Below, in pieces: positions 19,678 through 30,149 of a DNA stretch of 64,000 nucleotides. A program made the translations under genes and the position numbers. The stretch covers positions 37,956-101,955 of the forward strand of contig CAMCPZ010000001.1 of NCBI GenBank assembly GCA_945876865.1. The letters are read 5' to 3'. The notes beneath the pieces are model-generated. The model worked only from the letters and a program-made list of their open reading frames with translations, was not told the origin of the DNA and did not search any database. Source of the stretch: Bifidobacterium breve (lineage in GTDB: Bacteria; Actinomycetota; Actinomycetes; Nanopelagicales; Nanopelagicaceae). Position 1 is the first letter of the stretch, and each line of letters starts with the position of its first letter.

Positions 19678-21273
19678 ATGACTTCACCACAAAAGTTCGA
19701 TGCAATTATTATCGGCAGCGGTATCAACTCACTTGTTGCGGGAGCCGTTCTTAGTAAATCGGGTTGGCGCGTTTTAGTTTGTGAGCGCAACGCGACTGCT
19801 GGTGGCGCGATTAAAACCGAACAAGCAACTCTGCCGGGATACACACATGAACTGCTTTCAAGTTGGCACCCACTATTTGTTGGTGGCCCGGCATATGCAG
19901 AGCTCAAGGATGAATTGGATAAACGAGGTTTAGTTTATAAAAATACCGAACTTCCAACTGGCGTTGTTTGTAGCGATGGAACTGCAATTTTATCTACCAA
20001 TCCAGAAATTACCGGAGCAGAATTTGCCCGCATTGGCGATAGCGAATCTTGGGCACAAATGATGGCGGAGTTCACTCCAAAATTAGATTTAGCATTCGGC
20101 TTACTTGGCGCGGATCTATGGCGAAAATCTTCATTGAAGCTGGCCCAATTAGCGCGCAAGAGATTTGGAAATCGTGGTCTAGTAGCAACAGGTGCAGAAC
20201 TGTTGGAACCTGCTGCGCCGTGGCTTGATCGCCAATTTAAATCTCCAGTAAGTAAAGCCTTACTTGCTCCGTGGGCGCTTCACAATGGACTTGGTCCAGA
20301 TGATGCAGTGAGTGCTTTCATTACCAAAGTTATTTCTGCGGCAGTTGCATTTGGCGGAATGCCAGTCCCAGTTGGTGGCGGAATCAAATTGGTAGAAGCA
20401 CTAACTTCAATCATTACTGACGCCGGTGGACAGTTAATTACTGGCGCTGATGTTGTAAAAGTAATTGTTGAAAATAAGAGCGCGACCGGAGTAAAACTCA
20501 GCGATGGCAGAACATTCAATGCAGGTAAAGCAGTTCTTGCTTCAACAACACCGCAAGCGCTTTATCAAGGTTTGTTGGCAGGCGTTGATGTCCCAGCAGA
20601 GATTAAAACTTCTGCAGATAATTTTCGCTATGGCCGCGCTGCGATTCAGATTCATCTCGCACTTTCAGAGCCACCGGTTTGGAAGTCTGACGCTCGAATG
20701 AAGGATGTCGCAATAGTTCACGTTTTAGATGGAATTAATTCGTTATCAGAATCTGTTAACGCAGCAAATCGTGGCTATCTTCCATCACGTCCAACAATTG
20801 TGGTTGGTCAGCCTTGCGCGGTAGATCCATCAAGAGCTCCTGCTGGTAAATCAATTATTTGGATTCAACTACAAGAGAATCCACAAGTAATTAAGGGCGA
20901 CTTGGCTAATGAGATTAATCCTGGAGATGGAAGTTGGAATGAAGAGCGGTTAAATACATACGCAGATCGCGTTCTTGAACAACTTGGTGCCGAGATTACA
21001 AACTTAAAATCTGCAACAGTTGCAAAGATAGTTTTAGGCCCACGTGAGATTGAAGCAATGAATAAGAATCTAGTTGGCGGAGATCCCTATGCTGGCGACT
21101 GTCGCATCGATCAATATGCACCATGGCGTCCACTATCTGCAGCAACCGGGCACCGAACTCCGGTAAAGAATCTCTGGCACATTGGTGCATCGACTCATCC
21201 GGGGCCAGGACTCGGTGGCGGATCAGGATTTTTGGTTGCAAAGCGTTTAACTAAGAAACGGTTTGGTAAATAA
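19678..21273 (+). CDS. NAD(P)/FAD-dependent oxidoreductase, phytoene-desaturase-like; paralog of the divergent neighbour
   Basis: AIIIGSGINSLVAGAVLSKSGWRVLVCERNATAGGAIKTEQATLPGYTHEL; C-terminal GASTHPGPGLGGGSGFLVAKRL. Confidence 0.85.
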   Translation: MTSPQKFDAIIIGSGINSLVAGAVLSKSGWRVLVCERNATAGGAIKTEQATLPGYTHELLSSWHPLFVGGPAYAELKDELDKRGLVYKNTELPTGVVCSDGTAILSTNPEITGAEFARIGDSESWAQMMAEFTPKLDLAFGLLGADLWRKSSLKLAQLARKRFGNRGLVATGAELLEPAAPWLDRQFKSPVSKALLAPWALHNGLGPDDAVSAFITKVISAAVAFGGMPVPVGGGIKLVEALTSIITDAGGQLITGADVVKVIVENKSATGVKLSDGRTFNAGKAVLASTTPQALYQGLLAGVDVPAEIKTSADNFRYGRAAIQIHLALSEPPVWKSDARMKDVAIVHVLDGINSLSESVNAANRGYLPSRPTIVVGQPCAVDPSRAPAGKSIIWIQLQENPQVIKGDLANEINPGDGSWNEERLNTYADRVLEQLGAEITNLKSATVAKIVLGPREIEAMNKNLVGGDPYAGDCRIDQYAPWRPLSAATGHRTPVKNLWHIGASTHPGPGLGGGSGFLVAKRLTKKRFGK

Positions 21274-21305
21274 AAAAAGCCCGCCAAGTAATTGGCGGGC
21301 TTTTT
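21274..21305. terminator. Bidirectional intrinsic terminator between convergent genes
   Basis: AAAAAGCCCGCCAA-GTAA-TTGGCGGGCTTTTT: uninterrupted 14-bp stem, GTAA loop, A-tract and T-tract on opposite sides. Confidence 0.95.
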
Positions 21306-21317
21306 AATTTCTACTTT

Positions 21318-22091
21318 TTACTTTGAAACCAGAGCAAATACTCTTGTAGGTGAACCTGAACCACCAACAATCTTTAGTGGCGCAGCAATAACAATTGCAC
21401 CAGTTGTTGGCAACTTATCTAGGTTGCGAAGTTGAGTTAGGCCGTACTTGTTATTTCCAAGTAGGTAGTTGTGGCAAGGGAATGGAACTTCCATTCCAAA
21501 TGCGCCACCAGCATCGATACCAACCGTTTCAACACCTAATCCAAGGATGTCGCGCTTTGTTGCAAGGAACTCAGCACATGCAGGTGGAAGTCCTGGTGTA
21601 TGTGGTCCATTTTCATCTGCGTTAGCAAATGCCTTTGGATCATCACCAAACTTTGACCAACCAGTGCGGAATAGAACCCAAGCACCCTTTGGAATTTGAC
21701 CATTTACTTTTTCCCAAGCTTCGATATGTGAAACTTCAAGGAGAAAATCAGGATTAGCTTCAGACTCTTTAACAAAATCTAATACAACCGCAGGACCAAC
21801 TAAACGTTGTGGTGGAATCGATGCAACATCGTCGCCATCTTTTCCGGTAATCCAGTGGTTAGGAGCATCTAAGTGAGTTCCGGTGTGTTCACCTGTATGG
21901 AAGTTATTCCAATACCAAGCTGGACCACGATCGTCATACTTAGAAATTTCTTCTAACTGAAATGTTGCGGTCTGGCCGAATGGTTCTGGAAGAACCAAAA
22001 TTGGTGTCTTCGAATGTAGTGGTGCTGTTAGGTCAAGAACCTGAACTGCTCCTGATACAAGATCATTTGCTAAGGCATTTAGATTTGCCAT
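21318..22091 (-). CDS. Cyclase-family metal-dependent hydrolase; candidate arylformamidase (KynB-like)
   Basis: HTGEHTGTHLDAPNHW metal-binding motif. The arylformamidase assignment comes from context (TDO and kynureninase in the same island). Confidence 0.75.
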   Translation of the reverse strand: MANLNALANDLVSGAVQVLDLTAPLHSKTPILVLPEPFGQTATFQLEEISKYDDRGPAWYWNNFHTGEHTGTHLDAPNHWITGKDGDDVASIPPQRLVGPAVVLDFVKESEANPDFLLEVSHIEAWEKVNGQIPKGAWVLFRTGWSKFGDDPKAFANADENGPHTPGLPPACAEFLATKRDILGLGVETVGIDAGGAFGMEVPFPCHNYLLGNNKYGLTQLRNLDKLPTTGAIVIAAPLKIVGGSGSPTRVFALVSK

Positions 22092-22184
22092 TTATCTGCT
22101 CCTTCTTATTATCGGTTTAAGCCTTCCGCGGATTGGTCATCGCAGGGGATTGAGATTAGCCGTGTGTGGGCCTTATTTCTAGGT

Positions 22185-22198
22185 TTGACGACCGTCAA
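22185..22198. promoter_or_regulatory. Candidate operator site B (TTGACGACCGTCAA), perfect palindromic arms
   Basis: TTGACG-AC-CGTCAA in the divergent intergenic region between the cyclase and the oxidoreductase. Confidence 0.65.
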
Positions 22199-22355
22199 TT
22201 TCCCCTTAGAGCGTTCAGGGATTTGTCGTTTAGCACACACCCATTCTGGGGATTATCTCCTAGACAGGTCAGAGTGCGCGTGCGACGATTACCGAGTATT
22301 TTTTCCCTCTGAGGCTAGACCTTAGAGACCACAGATCTTTTCAAGGGAGAGACAC

Positions 22356-24521
22356 ATGGCAGAACGTTCGTTCGCTACTGAAGTCGGAAAATTACGTGCT
22401 GGCGCCGGCGAAGAATTTTTCGGTGAAGGAATCCTTGCTGTCACTAAAGCACTTTTACAATCTGGTGTTTCTTATGTTGGCGGATATCAAGGCGCGCCAA
22501 TCTCACATTTAATGGATGTTTTGGGCGATGCAAAAGAAATTCTTGATGAATTAGGTGTGCACTTTGAAAATAGTGCATCTGAAGCAACCGCAGCAGCATC
22601 CCTTGCCGCTTCAGTTTATTACCCACTACGTGGTGCAATTACTTTCAAATCTACAGTCGGAACAAACGTAGCTTCAGATGCGCTCGCAAATCTGGCATCA
22701 GGTGGAGTTACTGGCGGCGCACTAATTATTGTTGGCGAAGATTACGGCGAAGGTTCTTCAATTATGCAAGAGCGCTCACACGCATTTGCAATGAAGTCAC
22801 AGATTTGGTTATTGGATCCAAGACCAAACCTGACTGCAATTGTTGATTCAGTAGATATCGGCTTCCGACTTTCTGAAGCAAGTAATTCACCAGTGATGCT
22901 TCAACTTAGATTACGTTCTTGCCATTTACATGGTCGCTTTATTGCAAAGGACAATATAAAACCAGAATTTACATTGCGCGACGCTATGGAAAATCCATTA
23001 CGCGATACCAATCGAATCGTTCTTCCTCCTGCCAGCTTTATGCACGAGCAAGAGAAAGTTACAAAGCGTTGGCCAGCAGCAGTTAAATTCATTAAAGATA
23101 ATAAAATCAATGAATTCTTCGCAGACGGAACCCAAGACTTCGGAATTGTCATGCAAGGCGGGCTCTACAACACAGTAATTCGCTCACTTCAATTGCTTGG
23201 ACTCTCTGATATTTATGGCAATAGCAAGATTCCGCTTTATATTCTCAATGTCACATATCCAATTGTTGATGACGAAGTCGTTGAATTCGCTAAGAGCAAG
23301 AAGGGCATTCTTCTAGTAGAAGAGGGCCAACCTGATTACATCGAGCAGAATATAAATGCGATTCTGCGACGTGCTGGCGTTCAAACTGCGCTCCACGGAA
23401 AAGATTTGTTACCTGTCGCCGGTGAATACACGCCAGCTTCGGTCACAAAGGGAATTCTGGAATTTGTTAAGAAGTTTGGTCCAGAACTTTTAGATCAGAA
23501 TAATCTTCCAGCGATTGTTCGCCCAGATGGCGATAAACCGAATTCAATTAAATCAGTTGCACCAACCGAGCAAATTCATGGACGTCCGCCATCATTTTGT
23601 ACCGGATGTCCAGAGCGACCAATCTTTACTGCACTTAAGTTGGCAGAGAAAGAAACTGGTAACCACCATATTTCGGCAGATATTGGCTGCCATCTATTTT
23701 CGATTTTGCCACCATTTAATATCGGTGCAACGACTATGGGTTATGGACTTGGCGCCGCTGGTGCGTCAGCGCTTCACGATTTAGATAGTGATAAAAGAAC
23801 AATCAGTTTTATGGGCGATGGTGGTTTTTGGCACAATGGCTTGACCAGCGGAATTGGAAATGCAGTTTTCAATAAGAGCGATGGTCTTGTTGTAGTTGTC
23901 GATAACGCATATAGCGCAGCAACTGGCGGCCAAGATGTTCTCTCATCTTCAGCATCCAGCGAAATTAGGTCAACAAAACATCCAATCGAACGCGCAGTTC
24001 GAGGCATCGGTGTCGAGTGGGCAAAGACAGTTTCAAATACATTTAAAGTGCATGAAATGAAGAATATATTTATAGATGCGTTAACAACTAAGGAACAAGG
24101 TCCTAAAGTAATTGTTGCTCAGAGCGAATGCACGCTTAACAAAACTCGACGTGAACGTCCGCTAGCAGCAAAGCGAATCAAAGAAGGTAAGCGCGTAGTT
24201 CGTGAACGTTTCGGCGTAGATCCAGATACCTGCACCGGAGACCACTCTTGCATCCGCTTAAATGGCTGCCCATCTTTAACAATTACCGCTAATCCAGATC
24301 CAATGCGTAAAGATCCAGTGGCAACAGTCCTAAATACCTGTGTGGGATGTGGACTTTGTGGTGAAGCGGCGCACGCAGCTGTTCTATGCCCTTCTTTCTA
24401 CAAAACTTCAATTATCAGCAACCCATCAATTTGGGATCGCACAAAATTGCGGATACGTAACTCTGTAATTGGATTCTTGCAGAATGGTATTGAACGACGC
24501 CTAGTAGGAATTGATGCCTAA
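22356..24521 (+). CDS. Indolepyruvate ferredoxin oxidoreductase alpha-type subunit (TPP enzyme with C-terminal 4Fe-4S motif)
   Basis: GGYQGAPISHLMDVL, TPP site GDGGFWHNGLTSGIGNAVFNKSDGLVVVVDNAYSAATGGQ, CTGDHSCIRLNGCPSL and CVGCGLCGEAA. Confidence 0.87.
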   Translation: MAERSFATEVGKLRAGAGEEFFGEGILAVTKALLQSGVSYVGGYQGAPISHLMDVLGDAKEILDELGVHFENSASEATAAASLAASVYYPLRGAITFKSTVGTNVASDALANLASGGVTGGALIIVGEDYGEGSSIMQERSHAFAMKSQIWLLDPRPNLTAIVDSVDIGFRLSEASNSPVMLQLRLRSCHLHGRFIAKDNIKPEFTLRDAMENPLRDTNRIVLPPASFMHEQEKVTKRWPAAVKFIKDNKINEFFADGTQDFGIVMQGGLYNTVIRSLQLLGLSDIYGNSKIPLYILNVTYPIVDDEVVEFAKSKKGILLVEEGQPDYIEQNINAILRRAGVQTALHGKDLLPVAGEYTPASVTKGILEFVKKFGPELLDQNNLPAIVRPDGDKPNSIKSVAPTEQIHGRPPSFCTGCPERPIFTALKLAEKETGNHHISADIGCHLFSILPPFNIGATTMGYGLGAAGASALHDLDSDKRTISFMGDGGFWHNGLTSGIGNAVFNKSDGLVVVVDNAYSAATGGQDVLSSSASSEIRSTKHPIERAVRGIGVEWAKTVSNTFKVHEMKNIFIDALTTKEQGPKVIVAQSECTLNKTRRERPLAAKRIKEGKRVVRERFGVDPDTCTGDHSCIRLNGCPSLTITANPDPMRKDPVATVLNTCVGCGLCGEAAHAAVLCPSFYKTSIISNPSIWDRTKLRIRNSVIGFLQNGIERRLVGIDA

Positions 24522-26106
24522 TCTAAATACGCCACACAATCGCCCAATCACTCTTGCGCTACTTGCAATGGGTGGAGAAGGTGGTGGAGTTTTAGCTGAC
24601 TGGGCTATCGATATGGCCGAGCACAATGGTTTCTTTGCGCAGACAACTTCAGTTCCAGGAGTTGCGCAACGAACTGGAACAACTGTTTATTACCTAGAGT
24701 TTTTTCCAGATGATGGCGCCGGGAAACCAGGAGTGCACGAACCAGTTCTAAGCACAATGGCAACACCAGGTGAAGTAGATATCGTCGTTGCTTCTGAATT
24801 AATGGAAGCTGGTCGCGCAATCTTTAGAGGTTTCGTAACTTCTGATGTAACAACTTTCATTACATCCACCCATCGCGTTTACTCAATGACCGAACGAACA
24901 TCGATGGGCGATGGCCGCGTTGATTCTGAAGAAATTATTAAATCTGCCAAGGCTGCAGCTAAGAAATTTATAGCTGCAGATTTTGCAAAGGTTGCAGAGG
25001 AATCCAGCAGCGTTATTTCAGCGGCGCTCTTTGGTGCAATTGCAGGCAGTGGCGCACTTCCATTTACCAAAGAACAATTCGCAGCAGCGATTGAGCGCGG
25101 CGGAGTTGGCGTAAAAACATCGATGGCAGCATTTGATAAAAGTTATGAAATTGCAAAGCAGATCGTGACTGATCTAGATAAACCAGCAAGTTCTGGCGTC
25201 CCAATCCAAATTGGTAAGCGTCCGGTAGAGCCAGGTGAAATTAGCGCAGAGCAAGAGTTAGCAATTATTAAAGACCCAGCATCAGTTGTCGGTTCAAAGT
25301 TAAAGTCACAAGCCGCACAAGTTAAATCTGATTTTCCAGAACCAGCTCGCGTAATGGCGATCAATGGCGTGAAGCGAACAGCCGATTATCAGAGCGTTGC
25401 TTATGCTGATAAATACTTGGCAAGGTTGGCAAAGATTAGAGAAATCGAAGCTCAGTTTGGCAATGGCACTGCCCAATTATTAAATGAGACCGCACGCTAC
25501 ACCGCGCTCTGGATGACATATGAAGACACTATTCGCGTTGCAGATTTAAAGACTCGACGCTCTCGCTTCCAAAGAGTCAGTGCTGAAGCAAAAATCGGTG
25601 CCGAACAGATTATGGAAGTCCGCGAATATTTGCATCCAATGTCTGAGGAAATTGCAGACACACTTCCAACCCCAATTGGTAAGTGGATTCTGCGCACCAA
25701 GCCAGTAACAAAGACAATTGAGAAGATTAGCGAGAATGGCATTATTTTAAATACTGCTTCAGTCAGTGGTTACATACTTCTCTATTTTGTTGCCCGCCTA
25801 AAGCCAATTCGTCCAAGGTCGCTGCGCTACAACCTTGAACAAGAGCGTATTGAAAATTGGCTTGCTAAGATTTCAGAAGTAGCGCCAAAGAATTATCAAC
25901 TAGCTTGCGAAATCGCTGAATGTGCAAATGTAATTAAGGGTTACGGCGATACTCATCGCAATGGATGGCGCAACTTCACTGCGATTATGGCCGAGGTCGA
26001 TAAAGTTTCAGATAATTCAGATGCCGCTTCCCGCATCAAAGAGCTCCGCCTCGCCGCACTTGCTGACGAAGACGGAACTAAATTACGTAACTATCTAAAC
26101 GCTTAA
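24514..26106 (+). CDS. Indolepyruvate oxidoreductase beta-type subunit with large C-terminal extension
   Basis: [51 protein letters not shown] (gamma/beta domain motif); start overlaps the alpha-subunit stop. Confidence 0.83.
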   Translation: MPNLNTPHNRPITLALLAMGGEGGGVLADWAIDMAEHNGFFAQTTSVPGVAQRTGTTVYYLEFFPDDGAGKPGVHEPVLSTMATPGEVDIVVASELMEAGRAIFRGFVTSDVTTFITSTHRVYSMTERTSMGDGRVDSEEIIKSAKAAAKKFIAADFAKVAEESSSVISAALFGAIAGSGALPFTKEQFAAAIERGGVGVKTSMAAFDKSYEIAKQIVTDLDKPASSGVPIQIGKRPVEPGEISAEQELAIIKDPASVVGSKLKSQAAQVKSDFPEPARVMAINGVKRTADYQSVAYADKYLARLAKIREIEAQFGNGTAQLLNETARYTALWMTYEDTIRVADLKTRRSRFQRVSAEAKIGAEQIMEVREYLHPMSEEIADTLPTPIGKWILRTKPVTKTIEKISENGIILNTASVSGYILLYFVARLKPIRPRSLRYNLEQERIENWLAKISEVAPKNYQLACEIAECANVIKGYGDTHRNGWRNFTAIMAEVDKVSDNSDAASRIKELRLAALADEDGTKLRNYLNA

Positions 26107-28499
26107 ACTTCACCAAAGATTTGAGTGATCTGCTCAAAGGACATTGCGCTCTTCGCTGCAGCAGCTTGTTGCTTCTCGCGCTCTAAGTTTCGCTCGAGCT
26201 GAATCTTCGCTGCAACATATTGCTTTGGCCAAGGAACATCGGCATATCCACTCTTTGCACCTTCAGTAAGAATCCAAGCTGGGTTTGCAAGATGTGGTCT
26301 AGCAACAGCACACAAATCAGCGCGACCTGCAGCGATGATTGTGTTTGCATTGTCCGCTTCAAAGATTGCACCGACAGCAATTGTTGGAATATTTGCCTGG
26401 TTGCGAATTCGATCAGCAAATGGGGTCTGGAACATACGACCGTAAATTGGCTTCTCTTTCTTGCTTACCTGACCAGAAGAACAGTCAATAATGTCAGCGC
26501 CAGCATCTTTAAATGCCCTTGCGATATCAACGGCATCGGCCGGAGTAATTCCACCAGGTGTCCAGTCGTGTGCCGAGATACGAACGCTTATTGGCTTTCC
26601 TTGTGGCCAAACTTCACGAATCGCTTTAAAGATTTCGATTGGGTAGCGCATTCTGTTTTCGAATGATCCACCATATTCATCTGTGCGTTGGTTTGTTAGC
26701 GGTGAGATAAATGATGAAAGCAAGTAGCCGTGAGCTGCGTGAAGTTCAAGCCAATCGAAGCCCGCTTTATCTGCATCCTTAACTGCTCTAATGAAATCTG
26801 CTTTGACGCGATCCATATCTGCACGATTCATTTCGCGGGCAGTTTGCGAAACACCCTCAACATATTGTTGTGGTGATGCAGAAATAATCTCCCAGTTACC
26901 TTCTTTAAGCGGTTGATCAATTCCTTCCCATGCAAGACGTGTCGATGCCTTTGCGCCAGCATGACCAATCTGCATTCCAATTTTTGCTTGAGAATTTGCA
27001 TGAACGAAGTCAACGATACGAGTCCAGCCTGCTAAATGTTCTGGCTTATACATTCCAGGACAACCAGGTGTGATTCGACCATCTGGGCTTGTGCAGGTCA
27101 TCTCGGTCATCACGAGAGCTGCGCCACCCATGGCACGTGCGCCCAAGTGAACCAAGTGATAATCGGAGGGTAAACCATCTTCGCATGAATATTGCGCCAT
27201 TGGTGAAACGACAATGCGATTCTGTAGAACAACGTCACGAACCTTAAATGGCGTGAACATTGGCGGAATATGTGCGCCTGATTTTGGAAGTGGAACTCCA
27301 GCATCAGCAAATGCTTTGGTCGCAAACCATTTTTCATAATCTTCAACATACTTGGCATCACGTAACTTCAAGTTGTCATGCGAAATTCTCTGGCTCCGAG
27401 TTAGCAATGAATAATTAAATTGCTCTGGCTCCATATGAGTGTATTGAGCAGCATTTTCAAACCACTCCATGGCATTCTTTGCCGCGCTTTGAATCTTGAT
27501 TACTTCTACGCCACGAATAGCTTGATAATCCGCGAGGATTTCTGGCATCGTGCGAGTTCCAGCTTCGCTCATGAATTTAGCAAGATCGATTGCATCTTCC
27601 ATCGCCAGCTTTGTTCCTGAACCAATCGAGAAGTGTGCGGTATGAGCAGAGTCGCCCATCAATACGACTGGAACCTCTTTGCCATTAATTGTGTTCCACT
27701 GAGTCCAGTTTTCGCAGATGACTCGAGGAAATTTAATCCAGTTAGCCGAACCACGAAGGTGGGTTGCATTACTCATTAACTTCGCACCTTCTAAATCTTT
27801 AGCAAACAACTTCTCGCAGAAGGCAATTGCTTCCTCTTGGCTCATATCTTCTAAGCCCGCACGTCGCCAAACATCCTCTGGAGTTTCAACAATAAATGTT
27901 GAAGTGTCACCATCGAATTGATAAACGTGAGCTTGGAACCAACCAAATTCTGTCTCTTCGAAGAGGAATGTAAAGTCTTTGAAGATTTTCTTTGTTCCAA
28001 GCCAAACAAATCTACATACCCGAGTATCAATATCTGGTTTGAATGTATCTGCGTAGCGAGTTCTGATGGCTGAATTCAAACCATCAGATGCAATGATTAA
28101 ATCCGCACCATATTCAGCAGCGATTTGTTGGTCATCTTTAACTTCAGTTTCAAAAACTAACTTAACACCGAGCTCTTCACATCGTTCTTGCAAAATATTT
28201 AGCAAGCGCTTACGGCCGATTCCGCAGAATCCGTGGCCGCCAGAAATCATGCTCTTACCCTTTATGCGAACATCAATGTCATCCCAGTGATTGAAGGATT
28301 GAAGGATTGTTCGGGCAGTAGGTTCATCTGCACGAACGAAGTTTGAGAGAGTCGCATCAGAGAAAACTACGCCCCAACCAAATGTGTCGTAGGGACGGTT
28401 ACGTTCAATGACTGTTATTTCATGTGATGGATCCTGCTTCTTCATCAAAATAGAGAAATAAAGTCCAGCGGCGCCGCCACCAATACAAACAATCTTCAT
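26103..28499 (-). CDS. Bifunctional 2-aminobenzoyl-CoA (anthraniloyl-CoA) monooxygenase/reductase: FAD hydroxylase fused to OYE-like FMN reductase; also resembles salicylyl-CoA 5-hydroxylase fusions
   Basis: N-terminus [47 protein letters not shown]-terminus [28 protein letters not shown]...[36 protein letters not shown]. Confidence 0.9.
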   Translation of the reverse strand: MKIVCIGGGAAGLYFSILMKKQDPSHEITVIERNRPYDTFGWGVVFSDATLSNFVRADEPTARTILQSFNHWDDIDVRIKGKSMISGGHGFCGIGRKRLLNILQERCEELGVKLVFETEVKDDQQIAAEYGADLIIASDGLNSAIRTRYADTFKPDIDTRVCRFVWLGTKKIFKDFTFLFEETEFGWFQAHVYQFDGDTSTFIVETPEDVWRRAGLEDMSQEEAIAFCEKLFAKDLEGAKLMSNATHLRGSANWIKFPRVICENWTQWNTINGKEVPVVLMGDSAHTAHFSIGSGTKLAMEDAIDLAKFMSEAGTRTMPEILADYQAIRGVEVIKIQSAAKNAMEWFENAAQYTHMEPEQFNYSLLTRSQRISHDNLKLRDAKYVEDYEKWFATKAFADAGVPLPKSGAHIPPMFTPFKVRDVVLQNRIVVSPMAQYSCEDGLPSDYHLVHLGARAMGGAALVMTEMTCTSPDGRITPGCPGMYKPEHLAGWTRIVDFVHANSQAKIGMQIGHAGAKASTRLAWEGIDQPLKEGNWEIISASPQQYVEGVSQTAREMNRADMDRVKADFIRAVKDADKAGFDWLELHAAHGYLLSSFISPLTNQRTDEYGGSFENRMRYPIEIFKAIREVWPQGKPISVRISAHDWTPGGITPADAVDIARAFKDAGADIIDCSSGQVSKKEKPIYGRMFQTPFADRIRNQANIPTIAVGAIFEADNANTIIAAGRADLCAVARPHLANPAWILTEGAKSGYADVPWPKQYVAAKIQLERNLEREKQQAAAAKSAMSFEQITQIFGEV

Positions 28500-28551
28500 C
28501 TTCTAAACCATTGCCCCTCGATAAAACTGTCTAAACAGGCATGACAGTTAT

Positions 28552-28565
28552 TTGACTATCGTCAA
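28552..28565. promoter_or_regulatory. Candidate operator site D (TTGACTATCGTCAA)
   Basis: Lies between the monooxygenase (-) and SDR (+); same half-sites and 4-bp spacer as site B. Confidence 0.6.
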
Positions 28566-28643
28566 TAATAGGTTAGGCGACCTATTTCCGCTACCCAGAG
28601 GAAAGCATTGGATTTGGTGGGCAGGCAAGTTAAGGTTAGGCAC

Positions 28644-29420
28644 ATGAGCACCGATCGCTTCAGCGGAAAATGCATATTAATCACTGGTGGTGCCGGTGGG
28701 CTTGGCAGTCAGATCGCCAGAACCGCAATTGCTCAAGGGGCAAGTGTTGGAATTCTTGATACAAATGAGGCCGCGATTCAAGCCTTAGTTTCAGAGTTGA
28801 AGGCTAGTGGTGGAAACGCAGCAGGGGAAAAAGTTGATGTTCGCGATTCAAAATCGGTGACTGTCGCGGTTAATCAATTGGCTAAAGCGCTCGGAAGTGT
28901 TGATGTTCTAATCGCTGCAGCTGGTGGATCACTTGGAACCCCACGAGATCTCGATGATATTTCAGATGATGATTTTGATTTAGTTCTAGATGTAAATGTA
29001 AAAGGCACATTTAATTGCGCTCGCGCAGCAATTCCACATATGAAAAAAGCTGGCAAAGGTTCAATCGTTACTTTCTCATCTATCGGTGGCAGAAGTGCAA
29101 GTCCGGTTACCGGAGTTCCATATGCAACCGCAAAAGCTGCAATTCTTGGATTAACCCGTCGGCTCGCCAAAGAGGTTGGCGAATTTGGAATTCGAGTAAA
29201 TGCGATTGCTCCCGGATTGTTCTTAACCGATCGACTTGAAGGCATGTTTAACGATATGAGTAAAGCTGATCAAGATGAAGTGATTGATGCAATTCCACTT
29301 AGAAGAATGCCTAAGTTGCAAGAGTGTGTAGATCCTGTTCTATTTTTAGCAAGTGAAGAGTCCTCATTCATAACCGGAACCGTACTAGATGTAAACGGTG
29401 GCCGGATGATGCCAAATTAA
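28644..29420 (+). CDS. SDR family oxidoreductase
   Basis: ITGGAGGLGSQIA, AAAGG, S...PYATAKAA catalytic motif; ATG at 28644 preferred. Confidence 0.9.
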   Translation: MSTDRFSGKCILITGGAGGLGSQIARTAIAQGASVGILDTNEAAIQALVSELKASGGNAAGEKVDVRDSKSVTVAVNQLAKALGSVDVLIAAAGGSLGTPRDLDDISDDDFDLVLDVNVKGTFNCARAAIPHMKKAGKGSIVTFSSIGGRSASPVTGVPYATAKAAILGLTRRLAKEVGEFGIRVNAIAPGLFLTDRLEGMFNDMSKADQDEVIDAIPLRRMPKLQECVDPVLFLASEESSFITGTVLDVNGGRMMPN

Positions 29421-29438
29421 TAGCGAACGGAGAGAGAA

Positions 29439-30149
29439 ATGGCTTACGGTCCAGATCAGATTTTAGAAGGTGCAGGCAATTCAGATTACGAGCGTTATAT
29501 CCGCACAGTTGAATTATTGAGTTTGCAACCAGTTCCTGAAACTTGGAAGCATCGCGACGAATTACTTTTTACAGTCGTTCATCAGACCTCTGAAATTTGG
29601 TTGAAGCACTGCACCGCAGAAGCTATCCAGGCTCTTGAATATTTAAAGAAAGATGAAATTCGCCGAGCACTTCGCCTATTTCCGCGCATGATGTTGGATA
29701 TTAAATTTTGCCATGATGCTCTAGATATGTTGGAGCAGATGTCACCTTGGGATTACCAACAGGTGCGTCGCGCACTCGGGCATGGTTCCGGTTTTGATTC
29801 ACCAGGAATGAATTCAATTCGCAAGGCTATTCCAGGGCTAGGAGTTGAATTTAAGCGGTTACTTGCTGCAGCTAATTTGGATCTTGTGCAGCTATTTGTT
29901 CGCCATACCGAGTTTGAAGATCTCTACTTACTAGCCGAGGCCCTTGTCGAGCTTGATGAACGTATGTATTTATGGCGCCATCGCCACTTCAAAGTTGTTG
30001 AAAGAAGTATTGGCTTGAAAGTTTCAGGAACCCAGGGTACTCCTGTTGAAATTCTGGCCCGGTTAAATACCTTTACATTCTTTCCAGAACTTTGGGATGC
30101 CAGAACTGATCTTACAAATTACGCAATTGCTGAAGAGGGCGAAAACTAA
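29439..30149 (+). CDS. kynA: Tryptophan 2,3-dioxygenase family protein
   Basis: DELLFTVVHQTSEIWLK (distal His context), YQQVRRALGHGSGFDS (Y-x3-R-x2-L-x3-SGF substrate motif), MYLWRHRHFKVVERSIGLK (proximal His region), FFPELWDARTDL. Confidence 0.87.
   Translation: MAYGPDQILEGAGNSDYERYIRTVELLSLQPVPETWKHRDELLFTVVHQTSEIWLKHCTAEAIQALEYLKKDEIRRALRLFPRMMLDIKFCHDALDMLEQMSPWDYQQVRRALGHGSGFDSPGMNSIRKAIPGLGVEFKRLLAAANLDLVQLFVRHTEFEDLYLLAEALVELDERMYLWRHRHFKVVERSIGLKVSGTQGTPVEILARLNTFTFFPELWDARTDLTNYAIAEEGEN

Noticed and set aside
29015-29239. Small out-of-frame and antisense ORFs embedded in larger genes (as here within the SDR gene)
   Set aside because: They overlap genes with clear family motifs and show no recognisable domain themselves.
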